Below are positions 42,501 through 50,292 of a DNA stretch of 64,000 nt, piece after piece. The notes beneath the pieces were generated by a model. It saw only the letters and a list, made by a program, of their open reading frames with translations. It did not search any database and was not told the origin of the DNA. Numbering within the stretch: position 1 is the stretch's first letter; the number at the start of each line of letters is the position of its first letter. Position numbers and translations under genes: made by a program. Source of the stretch: CAWJFP01 sp963842155 (GTDB lineage Bacteria; Pseudomonadota; Alphaproteobacteria; JACZXZ01); assembly GCA_963842155.1 (NCBI GenBank), contig CAWJFP010000006.1, positions 4,955-68,954 of the forward strand, written 5' to 3'.

Positions 42501-43451
42501 TCAGGCCCGCGCCGCCGAGGCGCGGCGGCCGACCGGCTTGCGCTCGGCCATGCCGAGCTCGGGCGGCAGCGCGCGCAGCAGCGCCGCGAAGCTCTCCGCC
42601 TCGCGCCGGCCGCTGGTGTCGACGACGGCGTCGGCCTGGCCGTAGAGCGGCGCACGCTCCTTGAGGATGCGGCGCAAATCCTCCATCGCCTCGTCGTTGC
42701 CGGCCATGGGACGATAGTCGCCTTGCGCGATAACGCGGCTCATATGCTCCTCGGGCGCGGCCTTGATCCAGACGGCGAAGCAGCTCTGCAGCAGGAGCTC
42801 GTAGGTAGCCGGCTCGGAGACCAGGCTGCCGCCCGTCTCGATCACCACGCGCTCCTGCGCCTCGATGAGACGGTCGAGGCAGCGCCGCTCGAGGCGGCGA
42901 TAGGTAGGCTGGCCCGAGAGGGAGAAGAGCTCGGAGAGGCTCATGCCCGATTCCGCCTCGATCTCGACGCCCATATCGACGAATGGCAGGCCGAGCCGCG
43001 CGGCGAGCCGTTTGCCGAGCGTGCTCTTGCCCGCGCCGCGCAGGCCGATGAGGGCGATGCGCCCGGCGCGCCGGCCGCCGCGCGCGCGGTCGAAGCGCCC
43101 GGAGAGCAGCTTGTAGGCGGCTTTGAGCTCGTCCGCCGTCAGCCGCTCGAGAAGCTGCTTCACCAGCGTAAGCTCGATGGGAGGGTCCGCGCCCTCGCGC
43201 GCGAGGTCGCCGAGCGGCATGCCCATGGCGCGGGCGATCTGCCGCAGCAGCAGGATCGAGACATTGCCTTGGCCGGCCTCGAGCTGGGCGAGATAGCGCT
43301 CCGACACGCCCGAATCCGCCGCCAGGATCCGACGCGTCATGCCGCGCCGCGCGCGGGCTTTGCGCACCCGCTCGCCGACGAGGCCAAGATAGCCCTCCCC
43401 GCCCTCGGCCTCGGCGCGCGCGCGCCGCTCCGCCGCCTTGCTCTGGATCAT
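42501..43451 (-). CDS. boxR: BoxR-type regulator: XRE HTH fused to a shikimate-kinase-like domain
   Basis: A 316-residue repressor of the BzdR/BoxR group. The N-terminal helix-turn-helix spans VGERVRKARARRGMTRRILAADSGVSERYLAQLEAGQGNVSILLLRQIARAM. The C-terminal part resembles shikimate kinase with P-loop LIGLRGAGKSTLGKRLA and GGSLVSEPATYELL, and senses benzoyl-CoA in studied members. The ATG used excludes a longer, unlikely leader. It lies behind boxCB in the opposite order from transcription and diverges from the flavodoxin operon, with an operator-like palindrome between. Confidence 0.92.
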   Translation of the reverse strand: MIQSKAAERRARAEAEGGEGYLGLVGERVRKARARRGMTRRILAADSGVSERYLAQLEAGQGNVSILLLRQIARAMGMPLGDLAREGADPPIELTLVKQLLERLTADELKAAYKLLSGRFDRARGGRRAGRIALIGLRGAGKSTLGKRLAARLGLPFVDMGVEIEAESGMSLSELFSLSGQPTYRRLERRCLDRLIEAQERVVIETGGSLVSEPATYELLLQSCFAVWIKAAPEEHMSRVIAQGDYRPMAGNDEAMEDLRRILKERAPLYGQADAVVDTSGRREAESFAALLRALPPELGMAERKPVGRRASAARA

Positions 43452-43491
43452 GCCGGCACTCCTGCCCGGGCAGGGTAGCGCGAACGCTCGC

Positions 43492-43508
43492 GACATGCAA
43501 TATAATGC
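43492..43508 (+). promoter_or_regulatory. Second BoxR operator candidate, boxR/flavodoxin divergent region
   Basis: Plus strand GACATGCAATATAATGC, identical at 16 of 17 positions to the site at the boxC promoter. It includes TATAAT (43501-43506) pointing towards the flavodoxin gene, although no -35 box is recognisable. Its position between boxR and the flavodoxin gene suggests autoregulation of boxR and joint control of the divergent operon. Confidence 0.6.
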
Positions 43509-43573
43509 TTGTCAGCTTCGGGACGATGAACTAAGGTCGGGCGCGAGCGGCGGGAACAGGCGAGAGCGGCAAG

Positions 43574-44050
43574 GTGGCGACCTCCTTCACCATCCTGGTC
43601 GGCACGATGACCGGCACGGCCGAGCTCGTGGCCGAGGAACTGCGCGACGCGCTCGAGCCCGAGGGCCACGCGATCGAGGTCAAGGCGATGGACGGGCTCG
43701 ACGCCGCCGTGTTCGAGCCCGGGCGAACCTATCTCATCTGCAGCTCGACCTACGGCCAAGGCGACGTCCCCGACAACGCCATGAAGCTTTATGAGGACCT
43801 GGCGGCGCGCCGGCCGGATTTGAGCGGGCTGCGCTATGGCGTGCTCTCGCTCGGCGACCGCACCTACGCCCAGACCTTCTGCCATGGCGGCAAGCGCTTC
43901 GACGAGCTCTTGACCGAGCTCGGCGCCGAGCGCATCGGCGAGCGGCTCGAGCATGACGCCTCGTCCGGCAGCGTGCCGGAAGAGGTCGGCGTAGAATGGG
44001 CGCGCGGCTGGGTGCGGTTGCTCGAGGAGCGGCTCAGCGTCGCGGCCTGA
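43574..44050 (+). CDS. Flavodoxin-domain protein (MioC-like)
   Basis: A 158-residue single flavodoxin domain. The FMN phosphate loop GTMTGTAELVAEEL and the ring-binding loops SSTYGQGDVPDN and LSLGDRTYAQTFCHGG are complete. It starts with GTG after GGCAAG. It resembles MioC and the flavodoxin half of sulfite/cytochrome P450 reductases. It is the first gene of a three-gene operon diverging from boxR. Since boxA is not seen, it might carry electrons to BoxB; this is inference from context. Confidence 0.85.
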   Translation: MATSFTILVGTMTGTAELVAEELRDALEPEGHAIEVKAMDGLDAAVFEPGRTYLICSSTYGQGDVPDNAMKLYEDLAARRPDLSGLRYGVLSLGDRTYAQTFCHGGKRFDELLTELGAERIGERLEHDASSGSVPEEVGVEWARGWVRLLEERLSVAA

Positions 44051-44081
44051 TCCATCATCATCCGAAGGGACCATTCGCATC

Positions 44082-44549
44082 ATGAGCAAGGAAGCTTTCG
44101 AAAGCCTGGTCGGCGAGGTGACGGGCGCCATCGCCGGCAAGCCGCTCGACAAGTCGCTCGAAGCCGATCTCAATCGGCGCTTCCCGGCGGGGGGTGCCAC
44201 GGTCAAAGCGATCGAGGCGGCCTGCCATGCGGCCATCGCGGAGGGCTGGATGTGCGGCCGCGAGGCGGGCGGCATCAGATTTGGCCGCGTGGCGAAGCCC
44301 TCGCCCGCGCTGGCCGGGTTCAGCATCGACGTGGTGCAGATGCGCGACGTGAAGGGCCCGCATCACCGCCATCCCCATGGCGAGATCGATCTCGTCATGC
44401 CGCTGACGCCCGACGCCAAGTTCGACGGCCATCCGGCGGGCTGGTGCGTCTATGGGCCGGGCAGCGCGCATCACCCGACGGTGACGGAGGGTGCCGCGCT
44501 CGTGCTCTATCTGCTGCCCGAGGGCGCCATCGAGTTCAGCAAGTCCTAG
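44082..44549 (+). CDS. DUF4863 family protein (4-hydroxylaminobenzoate lyase-like)
   Basis: A 155-residue protein, MSKEAFESLVGEVTGAIAG at the start, with a cupin-like core (VQMRDVKGPHHRHPHGEIDLVMPL; CVYGPGSAHHPTVTEGAALVLYLLPEGAIEF) whose His cluster could bind metal. To my knowledge the DUF4863 family includes the 4-hydroxylaminobenzoate lyases of nitrobenzoate degraders and members sitting in box clusters with no proven role. Here the neighbours argue for an accessory function in benzoyl-CoA metabolism. Substrate not determinable. Confidence 0.78.
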   Translation: MSKEAFESLVGEVTGAIAGKPLDKSLEADLNRRFPAGGATVKAIEAACHAAIAEGWMCGREAGGIRFGRVAKPSPALAGFSIDVVQMRDVKGPHHRHPHGEIDLVMPLTPDAKFDGHPAGWCVYGPGSAHHPTVTEGAALVLYLLPEGAIEFSKS

Positions 44550-44560
44550 GCAAATCCCGG

Positions 44561-45349
44561 ATGCAACGCGCCGGCGGCGTCGACATGCCGCATCTCGTGG
44601 TCGAGGGCGTGCGGCTCGAGATCGCGCGCCTGGGCGAGCCCGCGCCCGGCCGCCCCACGCTCGTCTTCCTGCATGAGGGGCTCGGCTCGGTCGCGCTATG
44701 GCGCGATTTTCCCGCCGCCCTCGCCGCGCGCACGGGCTGCCCGGCGCTCGTCTATAGCCGGCAGGGCTATGGCGGCTCCGATCCCGTCGCCCTGCCGCGC
44801 CCGCTCGAATTCATGCATGACGAGGCGCGCCGCCTGCCCGCCTTGCTCGACGCGGCCGCCATCGAGGAGGCGGTGCTGATCGGCCATTCGGACGGCGCCT
44901 CGATCGCCCTCATCTATGCCGGCGAGGACGGGCGGCGCCTGCGCGGCCTGGTCCTCGAGGCGCCCCATGTCTTCGTCGAGCCTGTCACGGTCGCCTCGAT
45001 CGCCAAGATCAGCGAGGCCTACCGGACGACCGATCTGCGCGGCAAGCTCGCGCGCTACCATGGCGCGAACGTCGATTGCGCCTTCCGCGGCTGGGCCGAC
45101 AGCTGGCTCGACCCCGCCTTCCTCGCTTGGAACATCGAGGCCTTCCTGCCGGCCGTCACGGTGCCGCTTTTGGTCATTCAGGGCGAGGCGGATGAATATG
45201 GCACGCTCGCGCAGGTCGAGCGCGTCTGCCGCCAGGTTTCAGGCCCCGCGGAGAAATTGATGCTCCCGCGCTGCGGCCATTCGCCCCATCGCGATCAGCC
45301 CGAGGCGGTGCTTGCGGCGATGACGGATTTCATCGAGCGGCTGTTGTGA
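44561..45349 (+). CDS. Alpha/beta hydrolase of the box-associated operon
   Basis: A 262-residue hydrolase with nucleophile elbow GHSDGA, preceding segments FLHEGLGSVALWRDFPAAL and YSRQGYGGSD, acid-region QGEADEYG and catalytic His in CGHSPHRDQP. Possible roles are as a thioesterase or lactonase relieving stalled CoA esters, but nothing in the sequence shows the substrate. ATG at 44585 (MPHLVVEGV) is an alternative start nearer the usual N-terminus. It starts 11 bp after the DUF4863 gene and converges with the MarR gene. Confidence 0.82.
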   Translation: MQRAGGVDMPHLVVEGVRLEIARLGEPAPGRPTLVFLHEGLGSVALWRDFPAALAARTGCPALVYSRQGYGGSDPVALPRPLEFMHDEARRLPALLDAAAIEEAVLIGHSDGASIALIYAGEDGRRLRGLVLEAPHVFVEPVTVASIAKISEAYRTTDLRGKLARYHGANVDCAFRGWADSWLDPAFLAWNIEAFLPAVTVPLLVIQGEADEYGTLAQVERVCRQVSGPAEKLMLPRCGHSPHRDQPEAVLAAMTDFIERLL

Positions 45350-45406
45350 GCGCGCGACCGGCGCGGCAGCTCGGGCGGAAACGAGCGTCGATACTTCCCA
45401 ACGGAT

Positions 45407-45928
45407 CTAGCCGCGATCCTTGCGCAAAATATCGAGCATGCGGCGCAGCAACCCGTCGAGATGCTTGCGCTCGCTTTTGCTCATGATGGAAAGGACATGC
45501 TTGTCGAGGCCGCTTGCCTCCGCGGCGACGGCGTTGCGCAGCTGCCGGCCCCGTCGCGTCAACCGCACATTGAAGGCGCGGCGGTCCTCGCGGCTCGGCA
45601 CGCGCTCGATGAGCCCGTCGCGTGCCATGCGGTCGAGCGTGCGCGCCATGGTCGGCTGCTCGACCCGCGCGGCGCGGGCCAGCGCCGCCTGGGTAAGGCC
45701 GTCCTGCTCCCAGAGCCGCTGCAATACCGCAAGCTGGCCCGGCGCCACGCCATGAGGCACCAATCTGCCGTGCAGCGCGCGAGCGAACAGCCGCCCCGCC
45801 AACATCACCAAATTCGCGATCGAGCGCTCGTCCACGGCACCGCTCGTCTCCCGCTTGCGTGCGGAAGGACTGCCGCCTGCGCCTGCGTCGGCACGCTTGG
45901 CGCGGGCCTTCGGCCCTGGCTTGTTCAT
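45407..45928 (-). CDS. MarR-family transcriptional regulator
   Basis: A 173-residue regulator with a basic, disordered N-terminus (about 30 residues) and a MarR winged helix: LAVLQRLWEQDGLTQAALARAARVEQPTMARTLDRMARDGLIERVPSREDRRAFNVRLTRRG. The DRR wing is typical. A perfect palindrome-like GTCAC-AGTTTC-GTGAC (45990-46005) lies about 60 bp upstream and could be its operator. Ligand and targets are unknown; neighbouring aromatic-acid genes are the obvious candidates. Confidence 0.85.
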   Translation of the reverse strand: MNKPGPKARAKRADAGAGGSPSARKRETSGAVDERSIANLVMLAGRLFARALHGRLVPHGVAPGQLAVLQRLWEQDGLTQAALARAARVEQPTMARTLDRMARDGLIERVPSREDRRAFNVRLTRRGRQLRNAVAAEASGLDKHVLSIMSKSERKHLDGLLRRMLDILRKDRG

Positions 45929-46310
45929 TGTCCGTCTCCCCAGCGGGCCGTCAATATATCACATAGGGAGGTTGCAGAAATCGAATACGGTCACAGTTTC
46001 GTGACAGACGAATCCACGCCAGCTAATGGTAAGCGAAAACTACCTTTGGTTGCAATACACGTCCAGTGCTCATGCTAATGGACCGAACGGCGCTAGCGTG
46101 GTGGATTTGAAGTTCCTAAGATTTCGTTGGCCTCTGCGTCTAGGAACTTCAAATCCGGGAACCACACGAAATTCTATAGATTGCTGGTGTGGCTTTGAAT
46201 CCGAAATTCGCTCGCGGACTTGCCCCGAGATATGGTGAATTTCGGATTCGCCACGCTAGCCGAAGTCGAGCTTCGGAAACGGGCCAATTCCCGCGCGCGA
46301 CGGCAGGCTC
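45929..46310. other. 382-bp intergenic region with a MarR promoter and a structured element
   Basis: Between the MarR start and the end of the monooxygenase operon. It holds GTCAC-N6-GTGAC (45990-46005), an AT-rich stretch CAATATATCACATA next to the MarR gene, and the multi-hairpin element 46092-46260. No coding frame is convincing. AT content is clearly higher than in flanking genes. Confidence 0.55.
46092..46260. repeat. 169-bp element with outer inverted repeats and internal hairpins (MITE- or terminator-like)
   Basis: Outer arms GCTAGCGTGG (46092-46101) and CCACGCTAGC (46251-46260) are perfect inverted repeats. Inside are a 16-bp hairpin (GGATTTGAAGTTCCTA / TAGGAACTTCAAATCC, 46103-46156), a small CCACAC/GTGTGG stem, and a 13-bp hairpin (GAATCCGAAATTC / GAATTTCGGATTC, 46197-46249). 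The two large stems are alike and differ only by transitions that keep pairing. It could be a small palindromic mobile element or a structured terminator of the operon ending at 46311. Confidence 0.75.
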
Positions 46311-48569
46311 TCACATGAAGCGCGGCTCGTAGTCTTCGACATTGCCGTAGGGCTTGGGCCAGGGCAGCGCATAGCCCTGCTTGGTCGCCATGTGACGCGT
46401 CCAATAGGGATCGTAGAGATGCGCGCGCGCGAGCACGCAGAGATCGGCGCGTCCGGCGGCCAGCACGCTGTTCACATCCTCATAGGTCGAGATATTGCCG
46501 ACCGTCATGGTGGGGATGCCGGCCTCGAGCCGCACGCGGTCGGAATAGGGCGTCTGGAACAACCGGCCATAGACCGGCTTCTGCCATGGCACCACCTGGC
46601 CCGCCGAGACGTCGACGATGTCGCAAGCGGCGGCCTTGAGCGCGCGGCCGAGCTCGACCGCCTGCGCGCCGTCGAAGCCGCCCTCGGCCCAATCGGTCGC
46701 CGAGATGCGCACCGAAATGGGCTTATGCGCGGGCCAGACGCGGCGCACCGCCGCGAACACCTCCAGCGGATAGCGCATGCGGTTCGCGAGGCTGCCGCCA
46801 TACTCGTCCACGCGCCTGTTGGTGAGCGGCGAGAGGAAGCTCGACAGAAGATAGCCATGGGCGAAATGCAGCTCGAGCAGATCGAATCCCGCCTCCTCCG
46901 CCATCTCCGCCGCGCGCGCGAAATCCGTGCTGACCGCGTCCATGTCGGCGCGGTTCATCTCGCGCGGCACTTGGCTATGCGGGAAATAGGGCAAGGGCGA
47001 GGGCCCGATGATCGGCCAGTTGCCTTGCGCAAGAGGCTCGTCATAGCCCTCCCAGCCGAGCCGCGTCGACGCCTTGCGCCCGGCATGGGCGAGCTGCATG
47101 CCGATCTTGGCGGGGCTGTAGCGATGGACGAACTCGACCACGCGCCGCCAGGCCGCGACATGCTCGGGCTTGTACATGCCCGCGCAGCCCGGCGTGATGC
47201 GCCCCTCGCGGCTCACGTCGGTCATCTCGCCGATGACGAGGCCGGCGCCGCCCATGGCGCGGCTGCCGAGATGGACGAGATGCCAATCGCCGATCGTGCC
47301 GTCCTCGGCCGAATATTGGCACATCGGCGAGACCACGACGCGGTTCTCGAGCAGCATGTCGCGCAGCCGGAAGGGCGTGAACATGGGCGGGGGCGGCGGA
47401 TCGACCGGCACGTTGACGCCCGACTGGTTCGCCGCCTTCTCCGCCACCCAGCGATCCACCGCCTTGACCATGGCGGGATCGCGCTCCTTGAGGTTCTCGT
47501 GGCTGATGCGGAGCGAGCGGGTCAGGAGGCTGAAGGCGAACTGCATGGGCTCGAGATGGTGATAGTAGCGCTCGGTCTCCTCGAACCAGCGCAGGGAGAC
47601 CTGCGCCGCGCGCTGCGTGCCCTCGACCGCGGGACGATGCGCCACCTCGTAGGAAGCGAGCGCGCGCCCGACGTCGCCCGGATGGGCGAGCATGGCGTCT
47701 TTGAGCGCGATCGCGTCCTCCATGGCGAGCTTGGTGCCCGAGCCGATCGAGAAATGCGCCGTATGCACCGCGTCGCCGATCAGCACGACATTGCCGAAAT
47801 GCCAGTGCTTGTTGCGGATGACGGGGAAGTTGCGCCAGATCGAGCGGTTGCCGACGAGGACATGGCCGTCGAGGTCGTCCTTGAAGAGAGCCTGGCAATA
47901 GGCGATGGCGCCCGTTTCGTCGTCGGGGTCGAGGCCCGAGGCGGCGAAGGTCGCGTCGGTGCATTCGACGATGAAGGTGGCCTTGCCCGCCTCATATTGA
48001 TAGGCATGGGCGCGCCAGAGCCCGTGGCGGTTCTCCTTGAAGATGAAGGTGAAGGCGGGGAAGCGGAAATCCGTGCCGAGCCAGACGAAGCGGTTGGGGC
48101 GGAGATCGATCTCGGGCTCGAACTCGCGCGCATATTTCTGCCGCACGATGCTGTTGATGCCGTCGGCCGCGACGACGAGGTCGGCGTCGCGATAGGGGGC
48201 GACGTCGTCGAACTCGTGCTGGAAGCGCACCGTTACGCCCAGGCTCAGCGCGCGCTTCTGCAGGATGTTGAGCAGCGCCTTGCGCGACAGCCCGCAGAAG
48301 CCGTGCCCGGTCGAGCGGAAGAGCTCGCCCTTGAGATGGATATGGATATCGTCCCAGCGCGCGAAATGACGCGCGATCTCGGCATAGCTCTCCGCGTCCG
48401 CCTCGCCCAGATTGGCGAGCGTGGCGTCGGAGAACACCACGCCGAAGCCGAAGGTGTCGTCCGGCCGGTTGCGCTCATAGACGGCGATTTCGGCTTGCGG
48501 CCAGGCCTTTTTCAGCAAAATGGCGAAATAGAGCCCGCCGGGCCCACCGCCCAGGCACGCGATCCTCAT
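46311..48569 (-). CDS. Bifunctional salicylyl-CoA 5-hydroxylase / 2-aminobenzoyl-CoA monooxygenase-reductase type enzyme
   Basis: A 752-residue fusion. The N-half is a group A FAD monooxygenase: IACLGGGPGGLYFAILL dinucleotide motif and LIGDAVHTAHFSIGSGTKLAMEDAIAL. The C-half (from about residue 395) is an old-yellow-enzyme domain: FTPFRLRDMLLENRVVVSPMCQYSAEDG, MQLAHAGRKAS, LHFAHGYLLSSFLSPLTNRRVDEYGG, and active-site HFAH-type histidines. This architecture defines salicylyl-CoA 5-hydroxylase and 2-aminobenzoyl-CoA monooxygenase/reductase. The two cannot be told apart by eye. It is the last gene of a six-gene catabolic operon and follows the aryl-CoA ligase by 22 bp. Confidence 0.9.
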   Translation of the reverse strand: MRIACLGGGPGGLYFAILLKKAWPQAEIAVYERNRPDDTFGFGVVFSDATLANLGEADAESYAEIARHFARWDDIHIHLKGELFRSTGHGFCGLSRKALLNILQKRALSLGVTVRFQHEFDDVAPYRDADLVVAADGINSIVRQKYAREFEPEIDLRPNRFVWLGTDFRFPAFTFIFKENRHGLWRAHAYQYEAGKATFIVECTDATFAASGLDPDDETGAIAYCQALFKDDLDGHVLVGNRSIWRNFPVIRNKHWHFGNVVLIGDAVHTAHFSIGSGTKLAMEDAIALKDAMLAHPGDVGRALASYEVAHRPAVEGTQRAAQVSLRWFEETERYYHHLEPMQFAFSLLTRSLRISHENLKERDPAMVKAVDRWVAEKAANQSGVNVPVDPPPPPMFTPFRLRDMLLENRVVVSPMCQYSAEDGTIGDWHLVHLGSRAMGGAGLVIGEMTDVSREGRITPGCAGMYKPEHVAAWRRVVEFVHRYSPAKIGMQLAHAGRKASTRLGWEGYDEPLAQGNWPIIGPSPLPYFPHSQVPREMNRADMDAVSTDFARAAEMAEEAGFDLLELHFAHGYLLSSFLSPLTNRRVDEYGGSLANRMRYPLEVFAAVRRVWPAHKPISVRISATDWAEGGFDGAQAVELGRALKAAACDIVDVSAGQVVPWQKPVYGRLFQTPYSDRVRLEAGIPTMTVGNISTYEDVNSVLAAGRADLCVLARAHLYDPYWTRHMATKQGYALPWPKPYGNVEDYEPRFM

Positions 48570-48591
48570 GCGCCGCCGCCCGCCGCCGCGT

Positions 48592-50292
48592 TCATGCCGT
48601 CTTGCCTTCCTGACGCCGAGGCTCGAGCTCCTGCTGGCGCAGCTTGAAGCGCTGCAGCTTGCCGGTCTCGGTGCGCGGCAGGTTGTCCACGAACTCGATC
48701 CTGCGCGGATATTTATATGGCGCGATCTCGGCCTTGACGAAGTCCTGCAGCTCCTTGGCGGTGCCCGGATGGGCGCGCGCCGGATCGCGCAGCACGACGA
48801 AGGCCTTGACGACGAAGCCGCGCTGCTCGTCGGGCGAGGCGACGACGGCGCACTCCCTGACCTCCCGATGGTCGAGCAGCACGGCCTCCACCTCGGGCCC
48901 CGAAATATTGTAACCCGCCGAGATGATCATGTCGTCGGCGCGCGCCTGGTAGTGGAAATAGCCGTCCTCGTCCTCGACATAGACGTCGCCGGGCAGGTTC
49001 CAGCCATTGCGCACATAGGCCGCCTGCCGCTCGGGATTGGCGAGGTAGCGGCAGCCCGTGGGCCCGCGCACCGCGAGGTTGCCGAGCTTGCCCGGCGGCA
49101 GCTTGTTGCCCTCGTCGTCGAGGATGCAGGCCTCGTAGCCGGGGATGGCCTTGCCGGTGGCGCCCGGGCGAATCGCGTCGCCCGAGGCCGAGACGAAGAT
49201 ATGCAGCATCTCGGTCGAGCCGATGCCGTCGATGATCTTGAGCCCCGTGGCGGCGCGCCAGCCCTCGAAGGTCGGCAGCGGCAGGGTCTCGCCGGCCGAG
49301 ACGCATTTCTTGAGCGTGCCGAGATCGAACCTGGGCGCGAGCTCGGTCATTGCGCGATAGCCGGTGGGGGCGGTGTAGAGCGCCGTGCAACGGTAGCGCT
49401 GGATCGTCTCGAGGATCGTCTCCGGCGTGAACTTGTCCAGCAGCACCGTGGCCGCGCCGAAATAAAGCGGAAAGCAGAGCATGGCGCCGAGCCCGAAGGT
49501 GAAGGCGAGCGGCGGCGAGCCGGTATAGACGTCATCCGCCGCGCCCTTGAAGACATGCGGGGGGAAGCAGTCGCACATCGCCATCACGTCGCGGTGGAAA
49601 TGCATGGTTCCCTTGGGCTGGCCGGTGGTGCCCGAGGTGAAGGCGATGATCGCCATGTCGTCGGCGGCGGTGTCGAGCGTGGCGAAGCCGGGCCTGGCCC
49701 GGGCGATGCGGCGATCGAGATCGGCCTCGCTGCGCCTGCCGTCGCCGCGATTGGTGAAATAGGCGATGCGCTCGAGGATCGGTGCGCGCGACTTCGCCGC
49801 TTCCATCTCCTCGCCGAGCGCCGCGTCGCAGAGGGCCAGGCGGATTTGCGCCTTGTCGATGATGTAGGCGAGCTCGCGCGCGCGCAAAAGCGGCATGGTG
49901 GCGACGCAGATGCCGCCGGCCTTGAGCACGCCGAACCACGAGGCCGCCATCATCGGGTTGTTCGGCCCGCGCAGCAGCACGCGGTTGCCCGGCACGAGGC
50001 CGAGCTCGTCCGTCAGCACGCGGGCGATGCGGTCGGCCTTGTCCTTGAGCTCGGCATAGCTCCAACGCAGGTCCTCGAAATAGATCGCGATGCGCTTGCC
50101 GCGGCCCTCCGCCACATGGCGGTCGAGGAGGTCGCGCGCGGCGTTGATGCGGCTGGGATAGGCGGCGAGCGCGGGCAGGGCGGAGAAATCCATCCGGGGC
50201 CAGGCTGCCTTGGCCGGCAGATTGTCCCGCGCGAAGCCGTCGCCATGCGCGCTCGGACTGCCGGTGGGGACGAAGGGCGCCCGCTCAAGCAT
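48592..50292 (-). CDS. Aryl-CoA ligase (2-aminobenzoate/salicylate/benzoate-CoA ligase type)
   Basis: An ANL-family ligase of 566 residues that activates an aromatic acid with ATP and CoA. Motifs: IIAFTSGTTGQPKGTMHFHRD (ATP loop), SAGETLPLPTFEGW and GIGSTEMLHIFVSA (adenine/substrate), GDVYVEDEDGYFHYQARADDMIISAGYNISGPEVE (hinge), and the catalytic Lys in LPRTETGKLQRFKL. The N-terminus (FARDNLPAKAAWP) resembles benzoate- and 2-aminobenzoate-CoA ligases. Preceded by the OYE gene with an 8-bp overlap and followed by the CoA-ester monooxygenase, so its product is probably that enzyme's substrate. Confidence 0.88.
   Translation of the reverse strand: MLERAPFVPTGSPSAHGDGFARDNLPAKAAWPRMDFSALPALAAYPSRINAARDLLDRHVAEGRGKRIAIYFEDLRWSYAELKDKADRIARVLTDELGLVPGNRVLLRGPNNPMMAASWFGVLKAGGICVATMPLLRARELAYIIDKAQIRLALCDAALGEEMEAAKSRAPILERIAYFTNRGDGRRSEADLDRRIARARPGFATLDTAADDMAIIAFTSGTTGQPKGTMHFHRDVMAMCDCFPPHVFKGAADDVYTGSPPLAFTFGLGAMLCFPLYFGAATVLLDKFTPETILETIQRYRCTALYTAPTGYRAMTELAPRFDLGTLKKCVSAGETLPLPTFEGWRAATGLKIIDGIGSTEMLHIFVSASGDAIRPGATGKAIPGYEACILDDEGNKLPPGKLGNLAVRGPTGCRYLANPERQAAYVRNGWNLPGDVYVEDEDGYFHYQARADDMIISAGYNISGPEVEAVLLDHREVRECAVVASPDEQRGFVVKAFVVLRDPARAHPGTAKELQDFVKAEIAPYKYPRRIEFVDNLPRTETGKLQRFKLRQQELEPRRQEGKTA

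Noticed and set aside
44846..45349. Transposase or phage genes in the accessory region
   Set aside because: All frames checked belong to metabolic or regulatory families; no DDE motif, integrase or attachment-site pair at the tRNA-Leu was seen.
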